Below, piece by piece: positions 1-10,300 of a stretch of DNA of 64,000 nt (position 1 is the first letter of the stretch; every line of letters starts with the position of its first letter). The DNA lies in assembly GCA_958295925.1 (NCBI GenBank), contig CATQHL010000001.1, forward strand, positions 2,280,780 to 2,344,779. The letters are read 5' to 3'. Position numbers and translations under genes: made by a program. Below the pieces are notes generated by a model. That model ran no database searches, was not told the DNA's origin, and worked only from the letters and a program-made list of their open reading frames with translations. This stretch comes from an uncultured Acidimicrobiales bacterium. GTDB taxonomy: Bacteria > Actinomycetota > Acidimicrobiia > Acidimicrobiales > CATQHL01.

Positions 1-1001
1 CCCATCACCTCCACCACCTCGTCGATGAGCGCCGGGGTGACGAGGTTCTCGCTTCCGAGGAGGTAGGCGTGCCGCACAGCCCGGCGGATGATGCGCCGCA
101 GCACGAAGCCCCGCTCGGTGTTCGACGGAAACACCCCGTCGCTTGTCAGGAAAGCCATCGCCCGGGCATGCTCGGCCAGGATGCGCAGGGACACGTCGCT
201 GCGCCGGGACGCCCCCACCGCCACCCCGGTCAGATCAGACGCCCGGCGGAGCAGATGCGCCATCTCGTCAATCTCGAAGACGGACTCCACGCCCTGCATC
301 AGGCACGAGACCCTCTCAAGCCCCGCTCCCGTGTCGATGCTCGGGCGCGGCAAAGCCACGAGCGAGCCGTCGGGCTGCTGCTCATACTGCATGAAGACCA
401 GGTTCCAGAACTCCACGTAGCGGTTCTCGTCGCCGTGGGCAGGCCCCCCAGGCGAGCCCCTTCCCTTGTCGTAGAAGATCTCCGAGCACGGCCCACAGGG
501 GCCGACGTCGCCCATCCGCCAGTAGTTGTCCTCGTCAAGGCGCTGGATGCGCCCCGCAGGGATGCCGACGCCCTCCTGCCAGATCTGCGCAGCCTCGTCG
601 TCGCTGAGGTGGACTGTTATCCAGAGCCGGTCAGGGTCGAAGCCCAGGTGCTCTGTCACGAACTCCCACGCCCAGGCGATCGCCTCGTCCTTGAAGTAGT
701 CGCCGAAGCTGAAGTTGCCGAGCATCTCGAAGAAGCTGAGGTGGCGGTCGGTGCGCCCCACTTCGTCGAGGTCGTTCTGCTTGCCGCCTGCCCGCACGCA
801 GCGCTGGACGGTGGTGGCGCGCTTGAACGGCGGGGTCTCCGCCCCGGTGAAATACGACTTGAACGGCACCATCCCGGCCACGGTGAAGAGCAGGGACGGG
901 TCGTGCGGGATGAGGCTGGCGGAGGGCACGACCTCGTGGCCCCGCTCCGCAAAGAAGCCCGTGAAGAGGCTGCGCACCGCCTTGGCGGTCATGCCGGTCA
1001 T
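1..1001 (-). CDS. alaS: Alanyl-tRNA synthetase, N-terminal part (3' end outside window)
   Basis: AlaRS charges tRNA-Ala in the cytoplasm. Reading the minus strand from an ATG at 1001 gives about 333 codons, open to the window edge. They match the class II AlaRS catalytic domain: an opening FTGFFAERGHEVVPSASLI-like stretch, then KRATTVQRCVRAGGKQNDL and FFEMLGNFSFGDYFK. The CGPCSEIFYD and NRYVEFWNLVFMQY segments are also present. A second in-frame ATG lies at 992 (MTAK...). The gene follows aspS with a gap of about 43 nt, so it may be the last member of the hisS–aspS–alaS run. The editing and C-Ala domains would lie beyond base 1. Confidence 0.93.
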   Translation of the reverse strand, partial: MTGMTAKAVRSLFTGFFAERGHEVVPSASLIPHDPSLLFTVAGMVPFKSYFTGAETPPFKRATTVQRCVRAGGKQNDLDEVGRTDRHLSFFEMLGNFSFGDYFKDEAIAWAWEFVTEHLGFDPDRLWITVHLSDDEAAQIWQEGVGIPAGRIQRLDEDNYWRMGDVGPCGPCSEIFYDKGRGSPGGPAHGDENRYVEFWNLVFMQYEQQPDGSLVALPRPSIDTGAGLERVSCLMQGVESVFEIDEMAHLLRRASDLTGVAVGASRRSDVSLRILAEHARAMAFLTSDGVFPSNTERGFVLRRIIRRAVRHAYLLGSENLVTPALIDEVVEVM

Positions 1002-1044
1002 GAGGCGCCGTCACCCAGGTGCGGCATCCCGGCAGCCAGACGCT

Positions 1045-2802
1045 TCAACGGTCGCCCGTCGCCGGAATCGCTGGCCGCAGCCCCAGCTCGGCGAGGTGGG
1101 CCGGGAGGATCGGGCCTGGGGCGCCGGTGAGCAGATCCGACCCCGACTGCGTCTTTGGGAATGCGATGACCTCCCTGATGTTCTCCTCCCCGGCAAGCAG
1201 GGCGGCCAGCCGGTCTATTCCGAAGGCGAACCCGGCGTGCGGGGGGGCGCCGTAGCGAAAGGCGTCAAGCAGGAACCCGAAGCGCCGCTCCGCCTGCTCC
1301 GGGGAGATGCCGAGGGCGGAGAACACCCTCTGCTGCATGTCGGCGTCGTGGATTCTCACGCTGCCCGATCCCAACTCCCAGCCGTTGACCACCAGGTCGT
1401 AGGCCATCGAGCGCACCTTCAGCAGCGACTCGCCCCCGCCGCGCACGAGGTAGTCCATGTCGTCGGGGTGCGGCATGGTGAACGGGTGGTGGGCGGGGAT
1501 GGGATTTCCGTCGGCGTCGAGGGCCTCAAACAGGGGGAAGTCGGTCACCCACACGGGCGAAAGGGCGCCTTCGTCAAGCGGGGGGCGGCCGAGCTCCAGA
1601 CGCAGGCTCCCAAGCACCCTGTTGACGATCCTCTCCGACGAGGCGATCAGCATGAGCAGGTCCCCCGAATCCGCCTCCAGCAGCTCGAGCAGGGTGGCCG
1701 ACTCGGCGGGGGAGAGGAATCTGCTCAACGCTCCGTCGAGGGCGCTGTCGCCGCCGCGCACCCGGAACCAGGCCAGCCCCCTTGCGCCCCACTTCTTGCA
1801 CATTGCGGTGAGTTCGTCGATGCGGTTGCGGCCGATTTCCGTGGCGCCTCCGGGCACGCAGAAGCCTTTCACGCATGCGGCCTGGAAGACACGCGCCTCA
1901 GTCTCGGCAAAGACGCCGGTGAGGTCCACGAGCTCCATCCCGAAGCGCACGTCCGGCTTGTCTGAGCCAAAACGATCCTGGGCCTCCTGCCAGGTCATCA
2001 CCTCGGGCTTGGGCATCTCCTCGCCGGTCGCAGACAGCACGGCGTGGCCTACTGCGGTTGTAATGAAGCCCATCACGTCCTCGGCGCCCACGAAACTGGC
2101 CTCGGCGTCGAGCTGCATGAACTCGAACTGCCTGTCCGCCCTTAGATCTTCGTCGCGCAGGCAGCGGGCGATCTGGTAGTAGCGGTCGAGCCCGCCGACC
2201 ATGCACAGCTGCTTGAACAGCTGCGGGCTCTGCGGTAGTGCGTAGAAACTGCCCGGCTGAAGACGGGACGGCACCACGAAGTCCCGGGCGCCCTCCGGGG
2301 TGGAGGCGATGAGCATTGGCGTCTCGATCTCCACGAACCCCTGTGCGTCCATCGACTCGCGGATGGCCGCATTCACCTTGGCCCGGATCCTGAGGTTTCC
2401 CTGCATGCGTGGGCGGCGCAGGTCGATGTAGCGGTGGCGCAGGCGCAGGCTCTCGTCCACGTCCTCGTGCGGTGAGAAGGGGAGGGGCTCGGCGCGGGAG
2501 AGGATTTCCACCGCGCAGTCGATGAGTTCCACCTCGCCCGTCGCCAGCGCAGGGTTGGCCGTGCCCTCAGGTCGCCCCTGAACCGTGCCCCTGATCTGAA
2601 GCACGAACTCGCCCTTCAGCGCCAGCCTGCGGTCGACCACGCACTGGAGCACGCCGGTGTGGTCGCGCAAGTCGAGGAACACAAGATGCTCCCCGTGCTC
2701 CCTCCGGCGGTCCAGCCAGCCGCAGACGCTCACCTGCCGGCCTTCGTCGGCGAGGCCGATCTCGCCGCAGTAGCGCGTCCTGAGTCCTTGGGCGCCGCTC
2801 AT
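1045..2802 (-). CDS. aspS: Aspartyl-tRNA synthetase (bacterial type)
   Basis: AspRS (585 aa) attaches Asp to tRNA-Asp. In order it shows an N-terminal OB anticodon-binding domain (residues about 15–105, VCGWLDRRREHGEHLVFLDL), then class II motif 2 (CLRDEDLRADRQFEF). The bacterial GAD insertion domain follows, and motif 3 (GFAFGIDRLAALLAGE) lies near residue 540. The length suits the bacterial family with the GAD insert. The start codon overlaps the hisS stop in an ATGA, implying translational coupling. Whether the enzyme is discriminating or also charges tRNA-Asn cannot be told; no gatCAB genes are in the window. Confidence 0.97.
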   Translation of the reverse strand: MSGAQGLRTRYCGEIGLADEGRQVSVCGWLDRRREHGEHLVFLDLRDHTGVLQCVVDRRLALKGEFVLQIRGTVQGRPEGTANPALATGEVELIDCAVEILSRAEPLPFSPHEDVDESLRLRHRYIDLRRPRMQGNLRIRAKVNAAIRESMDAQGFVEIETPMLIASTPEGARDFVVPSRLQPGSFYALPQSPQLFKQLCMVGGLDRYYQIARCLRDEDLRADRQFEFMQLDAEASFVGAEDVMGFITTAVGHAVLSATGEEMPKPEVMTWQEAQDRFGSDKPDVRFGMELVDLTGVFAETEARVFQAACVKGFCVPGGATEIGRNRIDELTAMCKKWGARGLAWFRVRGGDSALDGALSRFLSPAESATLLELLEADSGDLLMLIASSERIVNRVLGSLRLELGRPPLDEGALSPVWVTDFPLFEALDADGNPIPAHHPFTMPHPDDMDYLVRGGGESLLKVRSMAYDLVVNGWELGSGSVRIHDADMQQRVFSALGISPEQAERRFGFLLDAFRYGAPPHAGFAFGIDRLAALLAGEENIREVIAFPKTQSGSDLLTGAPGPILPAHLAELGLRPAIPATGDR

Positions 2803-4097
2803 GCGGGTGTCCGGGCCTCGACGGCGAGCCTTCGTAGGATCTCCTCGCAGACCGCCCCCCGTGGGATGCGGACCTGCGCCCCCCTGGGCGCCTCGCCGTC
2901 GTCCCGTCGCATATCCCTCAAGGTGACTGTCCCGCTTGCCAACTCCTCTGCGCCGATCAGCAGGGCAAACCGGGCGCCGGAGCGGTCGGCGGCCTTCATC
3001 TGCGCCTTCATGGAGCGCTTGTCGAAGGCGCGCTCGGCGCTGATCCCGGCCTGCCTGATCTCATCCGCTAGGAGAGTGGCCTCCACGCCGCCGATTACGT
3101 CCACCACGAAAATGTCCAGATCTTGTTCCTGAACGTCAAAGGCGTCCTCCGCGTCGCACGCCAGCAGCAGCCGATCCACCCCCATCGCAAATCCTACCCC
3201 AGGGGTGGGGGGGCCTCCCAGGTCGGCCACCAGGCCGTCGTAGCGGCCTCCTCCGCCCACGGCGTCCTGAGCCCCGTCCAGCGCCAAGGAGCGCAGCTCA
3301 AACGTGGTGTGCCGGTAATAGTCCAGGCCGCGCACGAGCCGCGGCTCGATCGCGAAGGGGATGCCCAGCCGCCCCAGGGCGTCGAGCACGGTCTGGAAAT
3401 GCCCGGCGGCCTCTTTGCTGAGGAACTCAGCAATGTCAGGCGCTGCAGCGGCAGCCAGCCTGTCCTCGGGGCGCTTGGAGTCGAGCAGGCGCAGGGGGTT
3501 CACGGCAAGCGTGGCCCGCCCCTGCTCAGAGAGATCCCCCAGCCTTCTTGCGAAATAGCTGCCCAGGGCTGACGAGAAGGCGGCGCGGTCGGCGGGGCTG
3601 CCGAGGGAGTTGATGAGAAGAATCACCTGCCTCAGGCCAAGGGCCTCGCAGAACCTCCAGGCCAATGCGAGCATCTCTGCGTCGGCCTGCGGGTCGTCGC
3701 TGCCGATGAGTTCCGCCCCCACCTGGTTGAACTGTCGATAGCGCCCCGCCTGGGGCTTCTCGTAGCGGAACTGCGGCCCTTCGTACCAGACCCTCCACGG
3801 CGTCCTCGGGCGGTGATTGGCGAAGGCGCGGGCCAGGGGGGCGGTGAGCTCGGGCCTCAGAGCCATCAGGCGCTGATCCTTGTCGCGGAACTCGTACATC
3901 TCCTTGCTTACGATGTCCGTCGACTCCCCGACACGCCGGAACACCTCCGCGTGCTCGAAGATCGGGGTGATGACCTGCCGGAATCCCGCCCGCTGCGCCG
4001 TCTCGGCGAACCTCCCCGTGAGGGATCGGATCCTCTCCGAGGCAGGGGGGAGGACGTCCCTGGTGCCCCTCGGCGTGGCGAGGCGGGCTGTCTGCAC
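2799..4097 (-). CDS. hisS: Histidyl-tRNA synthetase
   Basis: HisRS (432 aa), a class II synthetase that charges tRNA-His. Visible signatures are the N-terminal PRGTRDVLPP motif, motif 2 with EGPQFRYEKPQAGRYRQFNQ, the histidine-specific LVRGLDYYRHTTFEL segment, and an anticodon-binding domain from about residue 335. The length is normal. The gene lies 3 nt after ndk and overlaps aspS by 4 nt, so ndk–hisS–aspS–alaS is probably one transcript. Confidence 0.97.
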   Translation of the reverse strand: MQTARLATPRGTRDVLPPASERIRSLTGRFAETAQRAGFRQVITPIFEHAEVFRRVGESTDIVSKEMYEFRDKDQRLMALRPELTAPLARAFANHRPRTPWRVWYEGPQFRYEKPQAGRYRQFNQVGAELIGSDDPQADAEMLALAWRFCEALGLRQVILLINSLGSPADRAAFSSALGSYFARRLGDLSEQGRATLAVNPLRLLDSKRPEDRLAAAAAPDIAEFLSKEAAGHFQTVLDALGRLGIPFAIEPRLVRGLDYYRHTTFELRSLALDGAQDAVGGGGRYDGLVADLGGPPTPGVGFAMGVDRLLLACDAEDAFDVQEQDLDIFVVDVIGGVEATLLADEIRQAGISAERAFDKRSMKAQMKAADRSGARFALLIGAEELASGTVTLRDMRRDDGEAPRGAQVRIPRGAVCEEILRRLAVEARTPA

Positions 4098-4100
4098 GGT

Positions 4101-4514
4101 TCAGGCTCGGCGGGAGGGGAAGAAGATGGCTATCTCGCGCTCCGAAGAGGCGTCGGAGTCGCTCCCGTGCACGAGGTTCTCGGTGAGCCGGGTGCCGAGG
4201 TCTCCTCGGATGGTGCCAGGGGGGGCGAGGGCGGGGTCGGTCGGCCCCATGAGCCGCCGGACCATCCCCACAGTGTCAGCGGGGCCCTCAATCACCAGCG
4301 CAAGGGAGGGGGATCGGCCTATGAAGTCCCTCAGCTCGGGGTAGAAGGGTTTTTCCGTGTGCTCGGCGTAGTGGGCAGCGGCCATCTCTGCGTCGATCCT
4401 CAGCAACCGGGCTGCCGCTATGCGCAGCCCCTTTCGCTCAAGGCGTGAGACGATCTCGCCGACGAGTCCGCGCTCTACGGCGTCCGGCTTGCAAATCACG
4501 AGCGTTTTGCCCAT
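4101..4514 (-). CDS. ndk: Nucleoside diphosphate kinase
   Basis: NDK (137 aa) transfers the gamma-phosphate from ATP to NDPs through a phosphohistidine. The sequence starts MGKTLVICKPDAVERGLVGE, and the catalytic His is H116 in NLVHGSDS. I place the start at the ATG at 4514. The in-frame TTG at 4526 would add four residues, but its GGAG overlaps the Shine–Dalgarno of the ATG. First gene of the minus-strand run; divergently transcribed from prs. Confidence 0.96.
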   Translation of the reverse strand: MGKTLVICKPDAVERGLVGEIVSRLERKGLRIAAARLLRIDAEMAAAHYAEHTEKPFYPELRDFIGRSPSLALVIEGPADTVGMVRRLMGPTDPALAPPGTIRGDLGTRLTENLVHGSDSDASSEREIAIFFPSRRA

Positions 4515-4719
4515 TTTCAGCTCCAAGGGGGTCTTTTTCGGTGTCTCACTCTCAGGCTATTGTGACACTTTGACCGCCTGCGGAGCGGAATGTCGGGAGG
4601 CCCCCAGGCGAACACAGCAAGCTTGGGCAGGCTTGGGCGGGCTTGACTGTGTAAACTCTCGCCCGATTGCCCGTCCCCTCGGGGTCGGATTCCGGATCAG
4701 GCATCGGAGAAAGGGTAAA

Positions 4720-4726
4720 GGAAGGG
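4720..4726 (+). promoter_or_regulatory. Shine–Dalgarno deciding the prs start
   Basis: GGAAGGG lies 6 nt before the GTG at 4733. This favours that GTG over the longer in-frame reading from 4667, which adds 22 residues unlike the family. Confidence 0.6.
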
Positions 4727-4732
4727 TTACTG

Positions 4733-5713
4733 GTGGAGCTTGTCACGACCAAGCGGCTGTTGCTTTTCTCGGGCAGGCAGAACATGGCCCTGGCCTCCGA
4801 CATAGCCGCGCGGCTGGGCACGGAGCTCGGTGATGCTCAGGTTGCGGAGTTCGCCAATGGCGAGCTCTTCTGCCAGTTCGGGGAGTCCATACGCGGCGCC
4901 GACGTCTTCATCTTCCAGTCCCACGCCGCGGCAGGCGGCAGGTCGGTGAACGACGCCGTGGTGGAGCAGTTGGTGATGGTGGACGCCGCCCGCCGCGCCT
5001 CGGCCAAGCGGATCACCGCCGTCTGCCCCTTCTTTCCGTACGCCCGCCAAGACCGCAAGGCGGAGGGCCGGGAGCCCATTTCCGCCAAGCTGATGGCCAA
5101 CCTTTTTGCGGCGGCGGGCGCCAGCCGCCTGGTAAGCCTTGACCTGCATTCGGGTCAGATACAGGGCTTCTTCGACGGCCCCTGGGATCACCTCACGGCC
5201 ATGCCCGTGCTGTGCAGCTACATAGCCGGGCTGGGCGACGACCTGGTGATCGTCTCACCCGACGCTGGGCGGGTGAAAGTGGCGGAGCGATACTCGATGG
5301 CCCTTGGCGCCGACTTGGCCATCGTCCACAAGAGCCGTCTCATCGGCGAGGTGGGCGGCGTTCGGGCCCTCGTGGTGGTCGGGGAGGTGAGCGACCGCTG
5401 CTGCGTGATCGTCGACGACATGATCGACACCGGCGGCACGATCACCGCAGCGGCCGAGCAGCTCCTGAACAAGGGCGCAAGGAAGGTCTTTGCAGCGACA
5501 ACGCACGGCCTGTTCTCCGGCCCCGCGGTCGAGCGAATCAGCAGGTCGCGCATCGAAAAGGTGGTGGTCACCGACACGCTGCCGTGGGGGCCCGGAATGT
5601 CCCTGGAGAAGATTGAGGTCGTGTCGGTGGCGGGGATCATCGCCGAGTCCATCAGGGCCGTCTTCGAGGACACCTCCGTGAGCGAGATCATGGGGGGCAA
5701 CAACCAGGCCTGA
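4733..5713 (+). CDS. prs: Ribose-phosphate pyrophosphokinase (PRPP synthetase)
   Basis: This enzyme (326 aa) makes PRPP from ribose 5-phosphate and ATP for purine, pyrimidine, His, Trp and NAD synthesis. Near the N-terminus are LLLFSGRQNMALA and ANGELFCQF. The FPYARQDRKAEGREPI flexible region lies near residue 102, and the PRPP-binding loop VIVDDMIDTGGTIT near residue 227. The GTG start is chosen from its Shine–Dalgarno and from family length. The gene begins the conserved actinobacterial prs–rplY–pth–mfd order. The region 5714–5883 before rplY holds no gene. Confidence 0.95.
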   Translation: MELVTTKRLLLFSGRQNMALASDIAARLGTELGDAQVAEFANGELFCQFGESIRGADVFIFQSHAAAGGRSVNDAVVEQLVMVDAARRASAKRITAVCPFFPYARQDRKAEGREPISAKLMANLFAAAGASRLVSLDLHSGQIQGFFDGPWDHLTAMPVLCSYIAGLGDDLVIVSPDAGRVKVAERYSMALGADLAIVHKSRLIGEVGGVRALVVVGEVSDRCCVIVDDMIDTGGTITAAAEQLLNKGARKVFAATTHGLFSGPAVERISRSRIEKVVVTDTLPWGPGMSLEKIEVVSVAGIIAESIRAVFEDTSVSEIMGGNNQA

Positions 5714-5883
5714 GACACCTCGCGCGCCGGCCGTCCGCTCGAGGCCGCCGCCCCGGCGCATCGCCCCGGCTTGTCGTAATTCCTGAGGCGGTAGACTTCT
5801 GCGGCTGATTTCCCGTCGCTCATCCCGTAGCGACCCAAGCGAAATCATGCCCGTCAATTTTCGATAAAACCGCAGGTGAAGCA

Positions 5884-6531
5884 ATGCCAGAAAACGTCTT
5901 ACCGCTCGAAGTCGGGCGCAGGCTGGGGAGCGGCCCCTCCAGACGCCTGCGCAGGGAGGGGAAGGTGCCGGCCACCGTCTACGGCCTGGAGTCCGATCCG
6001 GTGAGCGTGGCCGTTGAATACGGCGCCCTGCGCGGCGCCCTTTCCACCGAGGCAGGCACCAACGCAGTCCTGCACCTGCAGATTCTCGGCGAGGATCACC
6101 TTGCGCTGGTCAAGGAGATGCAGCGCCACCCGCTTCGAAGGGACGTGATTCACGTGGACTTCCTGAAGGTCGACCCAAACGTGGAGGTGCACGTGAACGT
6201 GCCCATCCGCCTCGAGGGAAGGGCCGCCGCCGTCGAGGAGATGAACGGCATCGTCGATCAGGACGTCTTCGAGCTCGCCGTCTCTGCGATTCCCGGCTCC
6301 ATCCCCAACAATCTGACCGTGGACATCAGCAGCCTCACCGTCGGGTCTTCCATCACCGTCTCCGATCTGACCTTCCCCGAAGGCGTGGAATGCCTGGAGG
6401 AAGCTTCGACGACGGTCGTTTCGGGAATCATCACCCGCTCTGCCCTGATGGACGCCGAAGCGGCGCAGTCGGCGGATGGGGAAGCGCCGACGGGCGAAGA
6501 AGGGGATCAGGGCGCCACGCAGGCAGGCTGA
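5884..6531 (+). CDS. rplY: Ribosomal protein bL25, CTC form
   Basis: A 215-residue bL25 of the long CTC type: an N-terminal 5S rRNA-binding domain (residues about 8–95, with GPSRRLRREGKVPATVYG and KEMQRHPLRRDVIHVDF) plus the CTC beta-barrel domain to about 190. A short acidic, Ala/Gly-rich tail follows. It binds 5S rRNA in the large subunit; CTC forms are also linked to stress responses. An ATG start with a GGTGAAGCA leader is plausible. It sits between prs and pth, as in many actinobacteria. Confidence 0.95.
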   Translation: MPENVLPLEVGRRLGSGPSRRLRREGKVPATVYGLESDPVSVAVEYGALRGALSTEAGTNAVLHLQILGEDHLALVKEMQRHPLRRDVIHVDFLKVDPNVEVHVNVPIRLEGRAAAVEEMNGIVDQDVFELAVSAIPGSIPNNLTVDISSLTVGSSITVSDLTFPEGVECLEEASTTVVSGIITRSALMDAEAAQSADGEAPTGEEGDQGATQAG

Positions 6532-6567
6532 GACGGGCCCTCGGGCGAGGCCGCCGAGACCGCCAGC

Positions 6568-7176
6568 ATGCGCCGGCGAGGCGGGGGCGCCCCCACGCCC
6601 CCGACGCCCAGGGACTGGATAATCCTCGGTCTGGGCAACCCCGATGCCAAGTACGCAGCCACACGGCACAACGCCGGGGCTGCGGCGCTGTTTGTGATTG
6701 CCCAGCAGCACGGCGTGCGCCTGCGCAGGTCCCGCCCGCTCGCCGCCCTCGCCGCGGAAGTGCGCGCAGGGGGGCGGAAGATGGTGCTGGCCTTTCCGCA
6801 GACCTACATGAACCGCTCGGGGGAGAGCGCAGCGAGGCTCATGCGCCGCTACGAGATCGAGGGCCATGAGCGTCTGGTGGTGCTCCACGACGAGCTCGAC
6901 CTCCCGCCCGGCCGCGTCCAGGTGAAGGTGGGCGGAGGCCTCGCGGGCCATCACGGGCTGGCTTCCCTGCGCGACCACCTCGGCTACACCGGATTTGTCA
7001 GGGTCCGTATCGGCATCGGGCGCCCGCCCGGCGCCTCCGCAGGCGCTAAATACGTTCTGCGCAACGCCCCGCCCGAGGAGCAAAAGGCCCTGGCGGAGGC
7101 GATCTCGGTTGCTGCCGACGCAGTGGGCTGCATCGTCTGCGAAGGCGCCGAGGCGGCCATGAACCGCTTCAACTGA
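6568..7176 (+). CDS. pth: Peptidyl-tRNA hydrolase
   Basis: Pth (202 aa) releases peptides from prematurely dropped peptidyl-tRNAs. The family core begins at WIILGLGNPDAKYAATRHNAG, where the His of RHNAG is catalytic. FPQTYMNRSGE and LVVLHDELDLPPG follow, then GHHGLASLRDHLG. The first 15 residues (Arg/Gly/Pro-rich) precede the core and are unusual; a start closer to DWIILGLG cannot be excluded. It follows rplY by about 36 nt. The 148 nt before mfd carry no gene. Confidence 0.95.
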   Translation: MRRRGGGAPTPPTPRDWIILGLGNPDAKYAATRHNAGAAALFVIAQQHGVRLRRSRPLAALAAEVRAGGRKMVLAFPQTYMNRSGESAARLMRRYEIEGHERLVVLHDELDLPPGRVQVKVGGGLAGHHGLASLRDHLGYTGFVRVRIGIGRPPGASAGAKYVLRNAPPEEQKALAEAISVAADAVGCIVCEGAEAAMNRFN

Positions 7177-7324
7177 CGCTCCTGCCGCCCGGTCATGGCC
7201 AGTGCCCCGCCCGATGAGCGCGCCTCCACGCATCCCTGCCGCCCTGCGCCCCCCGCCAAGGCCGCATCCGCCCATCTGGGCCTATCCGAGCGTTCCAATG
7301 CGGCGGTGAACCCGCGGTGAACCT

Positions 7325-10300
7325 GTGGTGAACCCGCTCTCGCAGCTGCTGGGGCAGATTGCCGCCATCCCTGCCGTCCGCTCCTGCCTCGGCAGGCGCA
7401 GCGCAACCCTGGCGGTGGGCGAGCGGGCGCAGCCGCCTGTCATCTCAGCCGTGGCCGAGGCCTCCGGCCGCCGCCCCCTGGTGGTCTGCACCGTCACCGA
7501 GTCGGCAGCCGAGCACCTCGCAGCCGACCTTAAGTGCTGGCTGGGGCCAGGGAACGTGGAGCACCTGCCGGCCTGGGGGACGCTGCCGTTCGAGAGGATG
7601 AGCCCCACCGTCGCCTCGATGGGCGCCCGCCTGCGGCTGATCAGCAGGATGGCCGCGCAAGGCTCCGGGACGCCCGCCCCGCTGGTGATCGCCTGCTCCG
7701 TGCGCGCGCTCATGCAGCGGATCACGCCGGGCGCCACCGAGTCCCGGCCAATACGGGTGAGGCTCGGGCAGCGGCTCGATCGTGACGAACTGGTCGCAGC
7801 CCTGACAGGGGCGGGATACGAGAGGGGGGTGCAGGTGGAGCGGCGGGGCGAGTTGGCCGTGCGGGGTTCGATCGTGGACGTCTTCCCCTCCACGAGCCCC
7901 TCGCCCGTGAGGATTGACCTCTGGGGCGACGAGGTTGACAGGCTGTGCGGTTTCTCCGTAAGCGCGCAGCGCTCCGACGCCCCGCTGGACTCCGTGGAGA
8001 TCCACGGCTGCCGGGAGCTGACCCCCACCCCTGGTGTAAGGGAGCAGGCGGAGCGGCTCATCGCCAAGGCCCCCTGGGGAAGGGAGCACTGGGAGCGGTT
8101 CTCCCGCGGCGAGTTCTTCGAGGGGATGGAGTCCTGGCTGCCCTGGCTGAGCGCGCAGCGCCGATGCTTCGCCCACCTCATAGGCGCCGACGGCCTGGTG
8201 ATCGGCGTGGATGCCGCCGCACTCTGGGCCCGCGCCTCCGACCTCATCGAGGAGGAGGCGGAGCTGGCCGGGCACCTCGCAAAAAGCTGGGGGGTGAGCC
8301 CCGCCGAGCGGCTCCCCAGCTTTCACGTGCCGGCCGAGGACATGCTGAGCGGATGCGACGCCCCCTTCTGGGCAATGAACCCCAGCCCGCGCACCCCCGA
8401 CGAGCCACATGTGCACTCGCAGGCCTGGGAGCCGCCGGCCGCCGACGGCGGCCCGCTGCACCAGGTCGCCGACCTGCTGGCGGAGGGGTACCGGGTGGTG
8501 GTGGCGGCCGACGGGGCGGGTTCCGCCCGTCGCCTGCGCGAGCGGCTCGCGGAATTCGGCGTGGAGGCAGGCGAGGGTCTCAAGCCGGGGGGTGCCCCGG
8601 GCTGCTCTGTGACGGTGGCGGCGCTGCGACAGGGCTTCCTTCTGCCCGAGGCCAGGGCCGGGGTGCTCGCCGAGGGTGACCTGGTCGGACGCCGCACAGC
8701 GCACCGTCGCCGCCCGGCTGCCGCTGCCAGCCATTCCGTGGCCATCGCCGGCGAGAGCCTGCAACCCGGCGGCTACGTGGTGCATCGCAAGCACGGGGTC
8801 GCCCGCTACGCCGGAATGGTCACCCGGAGCATGGACGGGGTGGAGAGGGAATACCTGCTCCTCGAGTACCGCGACGATGGCCGGCTCTACGTGCCGGCAG
8901 AGCAGCTCGAGGCCGTGCGCCCCTACACCGGGGGCGACAGACCAAGGCTGAACCGCATGGGGGGCGCCGACTGGCAGCGGACACGCGAGCGAGCACGCTC
9001 CTCCGTCTCCGACGTGGTGCAGGAACTCGTCGATCTCTACCGAAAGCGCAAGACCGTGCCCGGCCACGCCTTCGCCCCGGACGGCCCCTGGCAGGCGGAA
9101 CTGGAGGAGTCCTTCGTCTACGAGGAGACCCCCGACCAACTCGTCGCCACCGCAGAGGTCAAGGACGACATGGAGCAGCCCTCCCCAATGGACAGGCTCA
9201 TCTGCGGCGACGTCGGGTTCGGGAAGACGGAGATAGCGGTTCGTGCGGCGTTCAAGGCCATAGCCGACGGGCGCCAGGTGGCCGTGCTCGTGCCCACCAC
9301 CCTCCTGGCCGCCCAGCACGGCCAGACCTTCTCCGAGCGCTTCTCCGCCCTGCCCCCGAGGGTGGAGGTGCTGAGCCGCTTTCTCTCACCCGCAGCGGCC
9401 CGTGAGGTGATAGCGGGCGTTCGCAGCGGCGACGTCGACCTGGTGGTTGGAACCCATCGTCTCCTCTCCGCCGACGTTCGCTTCGCCAACCTGGGCCTGT
9501 TGGTGATAGACGAGGAGCAGCGGTTCGGGGTCACCCACAAGGAGGCGATAAAGGCGATGAGGGCCGAGGTGGACGTCCTCACCCTCTCCGCAACACCCAT
9601 CCCCCGCACCTTGGAGATGAGCCTGACCGGTGTGCGCGACATGAGCGTGCTTCAGACCCCCCCGGCCGGCCGCCGCCCCATCCTCACCTATGTCGGCCCC
9701 TACGACGAACGGGCGGTGCTCGAGGCCATCCGCAGGGAACTCCTGCGGGACGGGCAGGTCTTCTTCGTCCACAACAGGGTGGAGGACATAGAGAACGTGG
9801 CCGAGGGGCTTCGCCGCCTTGCGCCCGATTGCCGTCTGGCGGTGGCGCACGGGCAGATGGACGAGACCTCGCTGGAGAGTGTGGTGATGGATTTCTGGGA
9901 GGGGCGCTACGACGTGCTGGTCTGCACATCCATCATCGAATCAGGGATAGACATGCCCACGGTCAACACCCTCATCGTGGATCGGGCCGACCGCCTGGGG
10001 CTGGCGCAGCTGCATCAGCTGCGGGGGCGGGTAGGGCGAGCGGACATGAGGGCGTACGCCTACTTCTTCACCCCGCCCGGGATGATGCTCACCGATGACG
10101 CCTATGAGCGGCTCAAGGTGGTGGCAGAGTCCACCGAGTTGGGTTCGGGCATCAAGATCGCAATGCGCGACCTCGAGATTCGCGGGGCGGGCAACCTGCT
10201 CGGAAAGGGCCAGACAGGGCACATAGCCGCGGTGGGGTACGACCTTTACTGTGAGATGGTCAGCGAGGCATTAGAGGAGATCTCCGGCGAGGGGCGCCCC

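Noticed and set aside
4667..4732. Upstream extension of prs
   Set aside because: The added 22 residues do not fit the family and the Shine–Dalgarno supports the GTG at 4733.
7445..9319. 624-codon minus-strand ORF
   Set aside because: It is antisense to mfd with no recognisable domain; a high-GC shadow frame.
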